This document shows positions 35,916 through 44,500 of a stretch of 64,000 bases of DNA, in pieces. How positions within the stretch are numbered: position 1 is the stretch's first letter; each line of letters begins with the position of its first letter. Made by a program: the position numbers and the translations under genes. The notes beneath the pieces were generated by a model. The model was given only the letters and a program-made list of their open reading frames with translations, made no database searches and was not told the origin of the DNA. The stretch lies in contig NZ_JAHWXY010000002.1 of the NCBI RefSeq assembly GCF_024281235.1, positions 1 through 64,000 of the forward strand, read 5' to 3'. The DNA comes from Shinella daejeonensis (GTDB taxonomy: Bacteria; Pseudomonadota; Alphaproteobacteria; Rhizobiales; Rhizobiaceae).

Positions 35916-36917
35916 TCAACCGAGGATTTCGGCGACCTTCACGAAACGGCCCTCGGCAAGCGAGCGATTGGCCGCTTCGGCAAGCGCCAGCGATTTCTCG
36001 CCGTCTTCAAAGGTGGCGTCCGGCGTGCGGTTTTCCGCGACGCAACGCAGGAAGGATTGGAGCCCGAGGGTGAAAGCCTCGGCGTAACGCTCGACGAAGA
36101 AGTTGAGATAGGGTTCGCCGGCTCCGGTCGTGGTCGCGTCGAAGCGCTCGAGGTGATGGGCTCGCCGGTTGCCGGAGATCACCATGCCCTTCGAGCCGAA
36201 GAGCTCGACGCGCTGGTCATAGCCGTAGGCGGCGGCGCGGGAATTGTTGATGTGGCAGAGTTTGCCGCTTTCGGTGCGCAGGACGACCATCGCGGAATCG
36301 ATATCGCCGAGTTCGGCGAGCGTCGGATCGACAAGCGCGGCTCCGGTGGCGAAGACCTCGATCGGCTCTTCTCCCAGCATGAAGCGGGCGAGATCGAAAT
36401 CGTGAATGGTCATGTCCTTGAAGATGCCGCCGGAGACCTTGAGGTAATCGCGGGAGGCAAGTCCGGGATCGCGGGAGGTGATGACCACCTGCTGCAAGTC
36501 GCCGATTTCGCCGGCGCGGGCCGCGTCACGGGCGGCGCGATGACCGGGATCGAAGCGCCGGTTGAAGCCGATCTGGATCGGACGGTCGAACCCCTTGATC
36601 GCCTCGCGGCAGGCTGCCACTCTGGCCAGCGAAAGATCGATGGGCTTTTCGCAGAAGATCGCCTTTCCGGCGCTGGCCGACGCTTCGATCAGGTCCGCAT
36701 GGGTGGGCGTCGAAGTGGCGATGAGCACCGCGTCGGCAAGCGCGATGGCCTCCTCGGCGCTGGCCGCGACCTTGCAGTCGTAGAGGCGGCCGATCTCGTC
36801 GGCGGCGGCGCCGACGGGATCGTAGACGGCGGCAAGTTCGGCGTTTTCGGCTCGAACGATGGTCGCGGCGTGCATTTTTCCAATGCGCCCGCAACCGAGC
36901 AAGGCAATCCTGATCAT
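35916..36917 (-). CDS. iolG: Inositol 2-dehydrogenase
   Basis: 333 residues. IRIALLGCGRIGKMHAATIV, FCEKPIDLSLARVAACREAI (catalytic Lys), QIGFNRRFDPGHRAARDAAR, GGIFKDMTIHDFDLARFMLG (active-site Asp and His) and NNSRAAAYGYDQRVELFGSKG. The whole pattern is that of bacterial myo-inositol 2-dehydrogenase, which makes scyllo-inosose with NAD+. ATG 36917 has AGGACAAGG upstream; the open frame continues 5' without similarity. Divergent from the 37046 dehydrogenase across a 128-bp spacer with a GCAA-N6-TTGC site. Confidence 0.92.
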   Translation of the reverse strand: MIRIALLGCGRIGKMHAATIVRAENAELAAVYDPVGAAADEIGRLYDCKVAASAEEAIALADAVLIATSTPTHADLIEASASAGKAIFCEKPIDLSLARVAACREAIKGFDRPIQIGFNRRFDPGHRAARDAARAGEIGDLQQVVITSRDPGLASRDYLKVSGGIFKDMTIHDFDLARFMLGEEPIEVFATGAALVDPTLAELGDIDSAMVVLRTESGKLCHINNSRAAAYGYDQRVELFGSKGMVISGNRRAHHLERFDATTTGAGEPYLNFFVERYAEAFTLGLQSFLRCVAENRTPDATFEDGEKSLALAEAANRSLAEGRFVKVAEILG

Positions 36918-36947
36918 CCTTGTCCTCCGGGATATGATCGCGTGTAT

Positions 36948-36961
36948 GCAAAAAAAGTTGC
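36948..36961. promoter_or_regulatory. GCAA-N6-TTGC palindrome between iolG and the divergent dehydrogenase
   Basis: GCAA-aaaaag-TTGC, in AT-rich DNA 31 bases from the iolG start and 85 bases from the start at 37046. Suitably placed to control both. Confidence 0.5.
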
Positions 36962-37045
36962 TAATTTTATTTTTCCTCAATATTAATTCTGGAAATGGGA
37001 TTTCTGCAAGCCCGAATTTCCTGACGGGCCATCGGGAGGGAAAAC

Positions 37046-38236
37046 ATGACGACATCGGACGACAAGGCGGTCTTTCCGTTGCCGGAGCGCCGTTTGCGGC
37101 TCGGTATCGTGGGCGGCGGGCGCGGCAGTTTCATCGGCAAGGTCCATGCCCGCGGGGCGCGGCTTTCCAACCGCTGGGACGTGGTCGCCGGGGCGCTGTC
37201 GTCCCGCCCCGACGTGGCGCGGGCTTCCGGGCGGGAATGGCTTCTGGCCGAGGACCGCACCTATACCGATTACCGCGAGATGGCCGAGCGGGAAGCCGCG
37301 CGCCCGGACGGGATCGACGCGGTCGCCATCACGACACCCAACAATTCCCATCATGCGATCGCCTGCGCCTTCATGGACAAGGGTATCGACGTGATCAGCG
37401 ACAAGCCGCTGACCACCACGCTTGCCGATGCGCTCGATCTCGTACGCCGGCAAAAGGAGACCGGTCTTGTTTTCGGCGTGACCTATGCCTATGCCGCCTA
37501 TGCCATGGTGCGCCAGGCGCGGGAGATGGTCCGCAAGGGCCTGCTCGGCAAACTCCGGCAGATCCATGTCGAATATTTCCAGGAGTGGGCGCTGACGCCG
37601 CCGGCGGCGGCCGGCGCGGGGGCGCAATGGCGGGTGGATCCCGCCATCGTCGGGCCGACCTTCACGACGGGGGACATCGGCACGCATTGCCATCATCTGG
37701 GCGCCTTCGTCTGCGGCCGGCCCCTGACGCAGGTTCGCGCGGAATTCCATACGCTCGGTCCCCCGAAGCCGCTGGAGGACACCGCCTTCATGCATGTCCG
37801 TTATGAGGGCGATATTCCGGGAACGATCATGATCTCGCAAGCCGCAGCCGGCACCCATTGCGGCATCCGGCTTCGCGTCTTTGGGGAAAAAGCGGGGCTG
37901 GAGTGGTATCAGGAGGAACCGGAGATATTGCACTTCCGTCCCTTCGGCGAGCCCGCGCGTATCCTCACGCGCGGCGAGGGAGCGGGGATAGGCGCGCATG
38001 CGGCGCGCTTCGTCCACATGCCGCGCGGCCATCCCGAGGCGTTGAGCGACGCCTGGGGCAACCTCTATGAGGAATTCGCCATCGCCATCGAGGCGCGCCG
38101 TGCCGGCCGCACGTTGCCCGAAGGGCTGCTTGAATATCCGACCGTTCTCGATGGTGCGCTCGGCGTGAGCTTCATCGAAGCGGCCGCCGCCTCCAACGAT
38201 GCGGGCGGGGCGTGGATGGGCTGCTCGCTGGACTGA
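37046..38236 (+). CDS. Gfo/Idh/MocA family oxidoreductase (long type)
   Basis: 396 residues. LRLGIVGGGRGSFIGKVHAR then SNRWDVVAGALSSRPDVA; lysine motif VISDKPLTTTLADALDLV (SDKP instead of EKP); GDIGTHCHHLGAFVCG for the active site; and MPRGHPEALSDAWGNLYEEF near the end. It belongs with the genes at 42107 and 47400 to one long subfamily whose members often accompany TIM-barrel isomerase-like proteins in sugar, cyclitol or glycoside oxidation clusters. Substrate unknown. Confidence 0.9.
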   Translation: MTTSDDKAVFPLPERRLRLGIVGGGRGSFIGKVHARGARLSNRWDVVAGALSSRPDVARASGREWLLAEDRTYTDYREMAEREAARPDGIDAVAITTPNNSHHAIACAFMDKGIDVISDKPLTTTLADALDLVRRQKETGLVFGVTYAYAAYAMVRQAREMVRKGLLGKLRQIHVEYFQEWALTPPAAAGAGAQWRVDPAIVGPTFTTGDIGTHCHHLGAFVCGRPLTQVRAEFHTLGPPKPLEDTAFMHVRYEGDIPGTIMISQAAAGTHCGIRLRVFGEKAGLEWYQEEPEILHFRPFGEPARILTRGEGAGIGAHAARFVHMPRGHPEALSDAWGNLYEEFAIAIEARRAGRTLPEGLLEYPTVLDGALGVSFIEAAAASNDAGGAWMGCSLD

Positions 38237-38244
38237 GCGTATTT

Positions 38245-38258
38245 ACAAGAAGTCTTGC
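38245..38258 (+). promoter_or_regulatory. Near-match operator before iolD
   Basis: ACAA-gaagtc-TTGC, one mismatch from GCAA-N6-TTGC, 73 bases before the iolD ATG. A second small palindrome ATTGCGCAAT follows at 38269-38278. Confidence 0.4.
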
Positions 38259-38330
38259 AGTATTCTATATTGCGCAATAATCGTTTCTATCATCGGCCGG
38301 CACAGGAGCGCGGCTCACGGGAGGTTATCG

Positions 38331-40172
38331 ATGTCCACTGTCCGTCTGACCATGGCTCAGGCCCTGGTGCGTTATCTCTGCAACCAGTTCACCGAAATCG
38401 ACGGCTGCCGCGAGCCGCTGTTTCCCGGTGTCTTCGCCATTTTCGGCCATGGCAACGTCACCTGCCTTGCCGAAGCCCTGGAGGCGGTGAAGGACACGCT
38501 GCCGACCTGGCGCGGGCAGAACGAACAGTCGATGGCGCTGGCGGCGATCGGGTTTGCGAAAGCGACGCGCCGCCGCCAGATCATGGTCGCGACCTCCTCG
38601 ATCGGCCCGGGCGCGCTCAACATGGTCACCGCGGCGGGCGTTGCGCATAGCAACCGTTTGCCGGTGCTGCTCCTTGCCGGCGACAGTTTCGTCAATCGCC
38701 GGCCGGATCCGGTGATGCAGCAGGTCGAGCATTTCGGCAATCCGACGGTGACCGTCAATGACGCCTTCAAGGCCGTCACGCGCTACTGGGACCGTATCAC
38801 CCATCCCGAGCAGATCATCGGCTCGCTGCCCCAGGCGGTCGCCGTCATGCTGGATCCGGCCGATTGCGGGCCGGCCTTCCTCGCCCTGCCGCAGGATGTG
38901 CAGGAAATCGCCTGGGATTATCCCGAGAGCTTCTTTGCGCCGACCGTGCACAAGGTCCCGCGTCCGCGCGCCGACCGGGATCGGCTCGCCGAGGCGGCAA
39001 GCGTCCTCAAGAGCGCGAAGCGGCCGCTGATCATTTCCGGCGGCGGCGTGCGCTATTCCGGCGCGGAAAGCGTGCTTGCCGATTTCGCCGAGAAGCATGG
39101 CATCCCGCTTTGCGAGACCATCGCCGGCAAGGGCACGGTCACGCATGATCATCCCGCCCATGTCGGGCCGATCGGCATCGTCGGTTCGACGTCCGCCAAT
39201 GCGCTGGCGGCCGAAGCCGATGTCGTGCTTGCCGTCGGCACGCGGCTGATGGACTTCACCACCGGTTCCTGGACGGCGTTTTCGCCTGACGCCCGCTTCG
39301 TGGCCATCAATGCGGCGCGCTGGGACGCCAACAAGCACCGCGCCGTCGCCGTCGTCGGCGATGCGCTGGAGACGGTGGAAGAACTGGAAGCCGCTCTTGG
39401 CGACTACAAGGCGGATGCCGGCTGGACCGAGAAGGGCCGGCAGGAATTCGCCAAATGGAATGCGGCGCTCGACGGTTTCCAGAAGCCGACCAACGCCCCT
39501 GTGCCGACCTATGCCCAGGTTGTCGGCGTCGTCAATTCCCGGGCCGGGGAACGCGACCTGCTGATCACCGCCGCCGGCGGCCTGCCGGGCGAGGTGATGA
39601 AGAACTGGCGCGTCAAGGCGCCGAACACCTTCGACTGCGAATTCGGCTTTTCCTGCATGGGCTACGAGATCGCGGCCGGCTGGGGCGCGGCCATGGCCGA
39701 TCCCACCCGCACGCCGATCGTCATGATCGGCGACGGCACCTATATGATGATGAACTCGGATATCTACTCGACCGTGCTTTCCGGCCACAAGATGATCCTC
39801 ATCGTCTGCGACAATGGCGGCTATGCGGTGATCAACCGGCTTCAGAACGCCAAGGGCGGCGCATCCTTCAACAATCTGATCAAGGATTGCCGGGTCAAGG
39901 AACCCTTCGCGGTCGATTTCGCCAAGCACGCCGAGGCCATGGGCGCGCTGACGCGCCATGTGGAAAGCCTCGCCGATCTGGGCGACGCCGTCGAATGGGC
40001 GCAGACGACGGACCGCACCACCGTCATCACCATCGTTTCGGACGCCTTCACCTGGACGCCGGGCGACGCCTGGTGGGATGTCGGCGTCCCGCAGGTCAGC
40101 GCGCGCGCCGAGGTGAACACGGCTGCCGCCGACCAGCAGAGCGGCCGGACGAAACAGCGGGTCGGCGTTTAA
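38331..40172 (+). CDS. iolD: 3D-(3,5/4)-trihydroxycyclohexane-1,2-dione acylhydrolase
   Basis: 613 residues, a thiamine-diphosphate enzyme that opens the cyclohexanedione ring of the inositol pathway to 5-deoxy-glucuronate. N-terminal PYR domain with catalytic Glu in RGQNEQSMALAAIGFAKA; central domain SGGGVRYSGAESVLADFAEK; C-terminal PP domain with the ThDP motif GDGTYMMMNSDIYSTVLSGH and the following NGGYAVINRLQNAKGGASFN. Start ATG 38331 has GGGAGG. It heads a four-gene operon to 43282. ThDP need links it in function to the thiamine operon later in the window. Confidence 0.95.
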   Translation: MSTVRLTMAQALVRYLCNQFTEIDGCREPLFPGVFAIFGHGNVTCLAEALEAVKDTLPTWRGQNEQSMALAAIGFAKATRRRQIMVATSSIGPGALNMVTAAGVAHSNRLPVLLLAGDSFVNRRPDPVMQQVEHFGNPTVTVNDAFKAVTRYWDRITHPEQIIGSLPQAVAVMLDPADCGPAFLALPQDVQEIAWDYPESFFAPTVHKVPRPRADRDRLAEAASVLKSAKRPLIISGGGVRYSGAESVLADFAEKHGIPLCETIAGKGTVTHDHPAHVGPIGIVGSTSANALAAEADVVLAVGTRLMDFTTGSWTAFSPDARFVAINAARWDANKHRAVAVVGDALETVEELEAALGDYKADAGWTEKGRQEFAKWNAALDGFQKPTNAPVPTYAQVVGVVNSRAGERDLLITAAGGLPGEVMKNWRVKAPNTFDCEFGFSCMGYEIAAGWGAAMADPTRTPIVMIGDGTYMMMNSDIYSTVLSGHKMILIVCDNGGYAVINRLQNAKGGASFNNLIKDCRVKEPFAVDFAKHAEAMGALTRHVESLADLGDAVEWAQTTDRTTVITIVSDAFTWTPGDAWWDVGVPQVSARAEVNTAAADQQSGRTKQRVGV

Positions 40173-40217
40173 GCCGGCCATTCTCCACGAACCAATCAGG
40201 CAAACGGGCGGAAAATC

Positions 40218-41027
40218 ATGTCCAGACAATTCGAAGGCAAGATCGCGGTCATCACGGGCGGCACCCAGGGACTGGGCGCGGCGACCGCGCGACTTTTCGC
40301 CGAGCGCGGCGCCGGCGGGCTCGTCATCTGCGGCCGGTCGGCGGAGAAGGGGGCGGCGCAGGCCGCCGCCCTGGAAAAGCTCGGGACGAAAGCGGTGTTC
40401 GTCGCCGCCGATCTCGGCAAGGTGGAGGATTGCCGCGCGGTCATCGCCGCGGCCGACAAGGCGTTCGGCCGGCTCGATATTCTCGCCAATGTCGCCGGCG
40501 CGACAAACCGGGGCAATATCCTCGACACGTCGCCGGAACTGTTCGACATGCTGTTTGCGGTCAATACGCGCGCGCCCTTCTTCCTCATGCAGGAGGCGAT
40601 CCGGCTCTTCCGGCGCGACGACGTCGAGGGCGCGATCGTCAATGTGTCCTCGATGTCGTCGATGGGCGGGCAGCCGTTCCTGTCGGCCTATTGCGCCTCC
40701 AAGGGTGCGCTCGATACGCTCACGCGCAACACGGCCTATGCGGTCCTGCGCAATCGCATTCGCGTCAACAGCCTCAATATCGGCTGGATGGCATCGGAAG
40801 GCGAGGATCGCACGCAGCGTACGCAGGACGGACAGCCGGACGACTGGCTGGAAAAGGCGGCCGCCAAGCAGCCTCAGGGCCGGCTGATCGATCCCGATGA
40901 GGTGGCGCGCGCCATCGCCTTCCTCGCGTCTTCCGAATCCGGGCTGATGACCGGGGCGATCATCAATTTCGACCAGGGCATCTGGGGCGCTTACGACAGC
41001 GTGCCGCACCCGCGCAACCCGCTCTGA
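40218..41027 (+). CDS. Short-chain dehydrogenase/reductase
   Basis: 269 residues. TGGTQGLGAATARLFAERG for the nucleotide, VNVSSMSSMGGQPFLSAYCASK with the Ser-Tyr-Lys catalytic set, and DPDEVARAIAFLASSESGLM then TGAIINFDQG at the end. It likely reduces or oxidises a hydroxyl/ketone intermediate of the same pathway as iolD, 46 bp upstream. Such an SDR of ~270 residues accompanies iolD in several alphaproteobacterial inositol clusters. Confidence 0.9.
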   Translation: MSRQFEGKIAVITGGTQGLGAATARLFAERGAGGLVICGRSAEKGAAQAAALEKLGTKAVFVAADLGKVEDCRAVIAAADKAFGRLDILANVAGATNRGNILDTSPELFDMLFAVNTRAPFFLMQEAIRLFRRDDVEGAIVNVSSMSSMGGQPFLSAYCASKGALDTLTRNTAYAVLRNRIRVNSLNIGWMASEGEDRTQRTQDGQPDDWLEKAAAKQPQGRLIDPDEVARAIAFLASSESGLMTGAIINFDQGIWGAYDSVPHPRNPL

Positions 41028-41043
41028 ACGTCCGGAGGAAACC

Positions 41044-42096
41044 ATGCGCACGATCAAGGGGCCGGCGGTCTTCCTCGCCCAGTTCGCGGGCGACGAAGCG
41101 CCGTTCAACACGCTTGAGGGGCTGGCCGGCTGGGCCGCCGGCAAGGGGTTCGAAGGCGTGCAGATCCCGACCTGGGACAGGCGCGTCATCGATATCGAAA
41201 AGGCAGCCGAAAGCCAGGATTACGTCGATGAGTTCAAGGGGATTCTCGCCCGGCACGGACTGGTAGTGACGGATCTCGCCAGCCACTTGCAGGGTCAGCT
41301 TGTCGCCTTGCATCCGTCCTTCGACCTGCCGGCCGATTCCTTTGCGCCGGCGGTTGTCCATCGCAATCCCGCCGCGCGGCAGGAATGGGCGGTCAACCAG
41401 CTTCTCGCGGCTGCGAAAGCCTCGCGCCGTTTCGGTCTCGATCGCCATACGACCTTCAGCGGCACGCTGCTCTGGCCGTATCTCTATCCCTATCCGCAAT
41501 GGCCGGACGGTCTGATTTCCGATGGTTTCGACGAACTCGCCCGCCGCTGGCGGCCGATCCTCGACGCTTTCGACGCGGAAGGGGTGGACGTCTGCTACGA
41601 GATCCATCCGACCGAGGATCTCCACGACGGCCTGACCTTCGAGATGTTCCTGGAGCGGGTGGACCACCATCCGCGTTGCAACATCATGTACGATCCGAGC
41701 CATCTCGTGCTGCAATCGATCGATTACCTGACGTATATCGATCACTATCACGAGCGGATCAAAACCTTCCATGTCAAGGACGCCGAATTCCGGCCGACAG
41801 GAAAGACCGGCGCTTACGGCGGCTATCAGCCCTGGGTCAGCCGTGCCGGCCGCTTCCGCTCGCCGGGCGACGGCCAGGTCGATTTCGGCGCGATTTTCGC
41901 GAAGCTCACCGGCTACGATTTCGACGGCTGGGCGGTTCTGGAATGGGAGTGCTGCCTGAAGAACCCGGAGGACGGTGCGGCCGAAGGGGCGCGTTTCATT
42001 CGCGATCATATCATCCGGGTATCGGAGCGCGCCTTCGACGATTTCGTCAAGTCGGGCGCCGACCGGGCGGTCAACAAGCAAATTCTCGGCATTTGA
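41044..42096 (+). CDS. Xylose-isomerase-like TIM-barrel protein (sugar phosphate isomerase/epimerase family)
   Basis: 350 residues, AP-endonuclease-2-like fold. VFLAQFAGDEAPFNTLEGLA, GWAAGKGFEGVQIPTWDRRV, GVDVCYEIHPTEDLHDGLTF (metal Glu/His), NIMYDPSHLVLQSIDYL (Asp, His), IKTFHVKDAEFRPTGKTGAY (His, Asp) and AVLEWECCLKNPEDG (Glu). It is longer than IolE (298) and of a different branch, with the metal residues intact. In other bacteria this branch pairs with long Gfo/Idh dehydrogenases, as it does here with 42107. It may isomerise, dehydrate or eliminate from a keto-sugar/cyclitol. Confidence 0.88.
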   Translation: MRTIKGPAVFLAQFAGDEAPFNTLEGLAGWAAGKGFEGVQIPTWDRRVIDIEKAAESQDYVDEFKGILARHGLVVTDLASHLQGQLVALHPSFDLPADSFAPAVVHRNPAARQEWAVNQLLAAAKASRRFGLDRHTTFSGTLLWPYLYPYPQWPDGLISDGFDELARRWRPILDAFDAEGVDVCYEIHPTEDLHDGLTFEMFLERVDHHPRCNIMYDPSHLVLQSIDYLTYIDHYHERIKTFHVKDAEFRPTGKTGAYGGYQPWVSRAGRFRSPGDGQVDFGAIFAKLTGYDFDGWAVLEWECCLKNPEDGAAEGARFIRDHIIRVSERAFDDFVKSGADRAVNKQILGI

Positions 42097-42106
42097 GGAG
42101 GCTCCA

Positions 42107-43282
42107 TTGAGCACTGTTTCGCTCGCCGGCAGGCGTCTGCGGCTCGGCATGGTCGGCGGCGGCGCCGGTGCCTATATCGGCGGCATCCACCGCTTTGCGG
42201 CCCGTCTCGACAACCAGTTCGATCTCGTCGCCGGCGCTTTCGACGTCGACGCCGCGCGTGGTCATGCCTTCGCGGCCGAAAACTTCATCGCGCCGGAGCG
42301 TTCCTACGACGACTATGCGGCCATGGTCGAAGGCGAGCGCGGACGTGAGGACCGCATCGACGTGGTGGCGATCTGCACGCCGAACCATACGCATTATCCC
42401 ATCGCCAGGGCGTTCATCGAGGCGGGGATCGACGTGATCTGCGAAAAGCCGATGACGACGACGCTCGAGGATGCCGTCGCGCTGCACGAGCTGGCAAGGA
42501 GCAGCGGCCGTTTTCTCGGCGTCACCTATACCTATAGCGGTTATCCGATGGTGCATGAGGCGCGCGCCATGGTGGCGCGCGGCGATATCGGCAAGATCCG
42601 TGTCGTCCAGGTCGAATATCCGCTCGAATGGATGGCGACGGGAATCGAGCTTCAGGGCAACCAGCAGGCGGCGTGGCGGACCGATCCGAAAAAGAACGGC
42701 CGCGGCGGCTCGATCGGCGATATCGGCACCCATGCCTATCATCTTGCAGGCTTCGTCACGGGCCTCAAGGCGGACGCCGTCAGCGCCGACCTTGCCACTT
42801 TCGTCGATGGCCGCGCGCTTGACGACAACGCCCATGTGATGATCCGCTACGAGGGCGGCGCGCGCGGGCTTCTCTGGTCCTCGCAGGTGGCGATCGGCCA
42901 GTCGAATGGCCTGCGTCTGCGGGTCTTCGGGGAGACGGGCAGTCTCGTCTGGCATCAGGAGCAGCCGAACGAGCTGTTTCACACGGAACTGTTCGGTTCG
43001 CCGCGCGTCATCAAGCGGGGGCGTGACGATCTTGCGGCGGAGACCCGCGCCCGCACACGGACCCCTCCCGGTCATCCCGAAGGCTATATCGAGGCCTTTT
43101 CCAATCTCTATCAGGGTTTTGCCGAGGCCATCCGGGCGCGCGCGGAAGGCCGCGAGGCGGAGCCGAAGGGCCGGGACGTGCCGATGTCCTATGACGGGCT
43201 GAAGGGCGTGGCATTTGTCGAAGCCGTCGTGGATAGCCATGAAAAACACGGGGGAGGCTGGTGCGCGCCACGTTTTGCCTGA
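42107..43282 (+). CDS. Gfo/Idh/MocA family oxidoreductase (long type)
   Basis: 391 residues from a TTG start at 42107, which has GAGGAGG 5 bases upstream; no ATG is suitably placed. RLRLGMVGGGAGAYIGGIHR, VICEKPMTTTLEDAVALHEL with the catalytic Lys, GSIGDIGTHAYHLAGFVTGL at the active site, and TPPGHPEGYIEAFSNLYQGF. Close paralog of 37046 and 47400. Last gene of the iolD operon; probably does the redox step matching the TIM-barrel protein just before it (10 bp). Confidence 0.9.
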   Translation: MSTVSLAGRRLRLGMVGGGAGAYIGGIHRFAARLDNQFDLVAGAFDVDAARGHAFAAENFIAPERSYDDYAAMVEGERGREDRIDVVAICTPNHTHYPIARAFIEAGIDVICEKPMTTTLEDAVALHELARSSGRFLGVTYTYSGYPMVHEARAMVARGDIGKIRVVQVEYPLEWMATGIELQGNQQAAWRTDPKKNGRGGSIGDIGTHAYHLAGFVTGLKADAVSADLATFVDGRALDDNAHVMIRYEGGARGLLWSSQVAIGQSNGLRLRVFGETGSLVWHQEQPNELFHTELFGSPRVIKRGRDDLAAETRARTRTPPGHPEGYIEAFSNLYQGFAEAIRARAEGREAEPKGRDVPMSYDGLKGVAFVEAVVDSHEKHGGGWCAPRFA

Positions 43283-43291
43283 ATGGTGAAC

Positions 43292-44272
43292 TCAGCCGGT
43301 GGCGCGCGCGACGAGCCTGCCGGGAAGCCGGACGGTCTGCGATGGCCGCCGGCCCATCAGCATGTCGACGAGCGTGTCGACCATCTGCTCGTAGGGCTGG
43401 CGGTAGGTCGTCAGATTGAAACCGGCCATGCCGGAAAAATCGATATCGTCATAGCCGATGATCGCGAGATCGTCCGGTACGGCCAAGCCGAATTCGTTGC
43501 GCGCCACGTCGAGCGCGCCGAGGGCGAGAATGTCGTTTTCGCACATCAGAACGTCGGCCCGCTCCGTTGGCGGCGTATCCTCAAGATAGGCGCGCAACGC
43601 CGCGGCGGCGGTGTGACGGTCATAGCGGGCCGCGTCGAGTTCTGCCGCCAGGGGCAGTCCCCGTTTCTTCCAGAAGTCCGCAAAACGCCGGCGCCGGCCG
43701 AGCGCCGTGGAAACCGTGCGGGGCCCGGCCATGAAGCCCGGACGACGGTAGCCGCGCTTCTCCAGGTGGGCGCAGATTTCCTCCATCGCCCGCTCCGCAT
43801 TGCAGGTCACCGATGGAATGGAGGAAATGGTGCTGTCGCGCGCCAGAACGTAGATCGGGATGTCGGCGGAGGTGATCGTGTCGTCATGGAAGGCCGTGCC
43901 GAACAGCACGATCGCGTCCAGTTGCCGTTGCCGGGCGTTGGCGATCGCCGCCACATGATCGTAGTCGCGGTTGATGTTGATCAGGACGCCGAGCATGCCG
44001 TTGCTCTGGAGTGCGCCGGTCAGCCGTTCGAGCGTCGGCAACTTATACGGATTGGCGAAGTCGTCGACGAGGATGCCGATGAGGTTGGTGCGCTTGGTCG
44101 CAAGGCTGCGCGCGAGAAGATTCGGCTGGTAGCTTAGCGCGGCGGCCGCTTCGAGCACCCGCTCGCGCGTGTCGGGAGCAATCTGCGCGCCCGGCGTGAA
44201 GGCGCGGATCACGGTCCATTTGGACACGCCGGCGCGGCGGGCGACATCGGCCGAGGTGGGGGTCTTGCTCAG
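43292..44272 (-). CDS. LacI family transcriptional regulator
   Basis: 326 residues if read from CTG at 44272, which is 3-4 bases after a perfect AGGAGG. That start supplies the first part of the LacI headpiece (SKTPTSADVARRAGVSKWTV). The next possible start, GTG at 44227, would cut the recognition helix in half, so it is unlikely. No ATG exists before the upstream TAA. The rest is a ribose-binding-like effector domain (NLIGILVDDFANPYKLPTLE, ILALGALDVARNEFG, IIGYDDIDFSGMAGFNLTTY). Divergent from the binding-protein gene at 44501, with a palindromic operator between. Possibly the master regulator of the GCAA-N6-TTGC sites. Confidence 0.87.
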   Translation of the reverse strand: MSKTPTSADVARRAGVSKWTVIRAFTPGAQIAPDTRERVLEAAAALSYQPNLLARSLATKRTNLIGILVDDFANPYKLPTLERLTGALQSNGMLGVLININRDYDHVAAIANARQRQLDAIVLFGTAFHDDTITSADIPIYVLARDSTISSIPSVTCNAERAMEEICAHLEKRGYRRPGFMAGPRTVSTALGRRRRFADFWKKRGLPLAAELDAARYDRHTAAAALRAYLEDTPPTERADVLMCENDILALGALDVARNEFGLAVPDDLAIIGYDDIDFSGMAGFNLTTYRQPYEQMVDTLVDMLMGRRPSQTVRLPGRLVARATG

Positions 44273-44329
44273 GGTTTCCTCCTCGCGGATTCCGGCGACT
44301 TATGCCTGACGCGGGCCGCCTTTGGAAGG

Positions 44330-44349
44330 TTCGCAACAAAAATTGCGAA
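44330..44349. promoter_or_regulatory. LacI operator candidate between lacI and the ABC operon
   Basis: TTCGCAA-caaaaa-TTGCGAA, a perfect 7+7 palindrome with the GCAA-N6-TTGC core, 57 bases upstream of the regulator start. TTGACG at 44356 may be a -35 element for the ABC operon. Confidence 0.6.
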
Positions 44350-44500
44350 TACATGTTGACGTGCAAATTTTCAACTGCTACCGGTAGCGGCACAATGGCG
44401 GCGCCGCGAAAGGATGGAGGATCCTTCGGCGGCACGATCCGAAGAGGAAGCCCCGCTTGGGAAATCCGCCATGTTCAGGATCACTCGGGAGGAGATCGAA

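Noticed and set aside
36990-37020. GGAA-N6-TTTC, similar to the IolR box GGAA-N6-TTCC of Sinorhizobium
   Set aside because: One mismatch and not repeated at other iol promoters; too weak to list as a site.
38325-41189. 954-codon open frame on the minus strand
   Set aside because: Antisense to iolD and the SDR, which have clear motifs; the frame has an Arg/Asp/His-heavy composition typical of GC-rich reverse frames.
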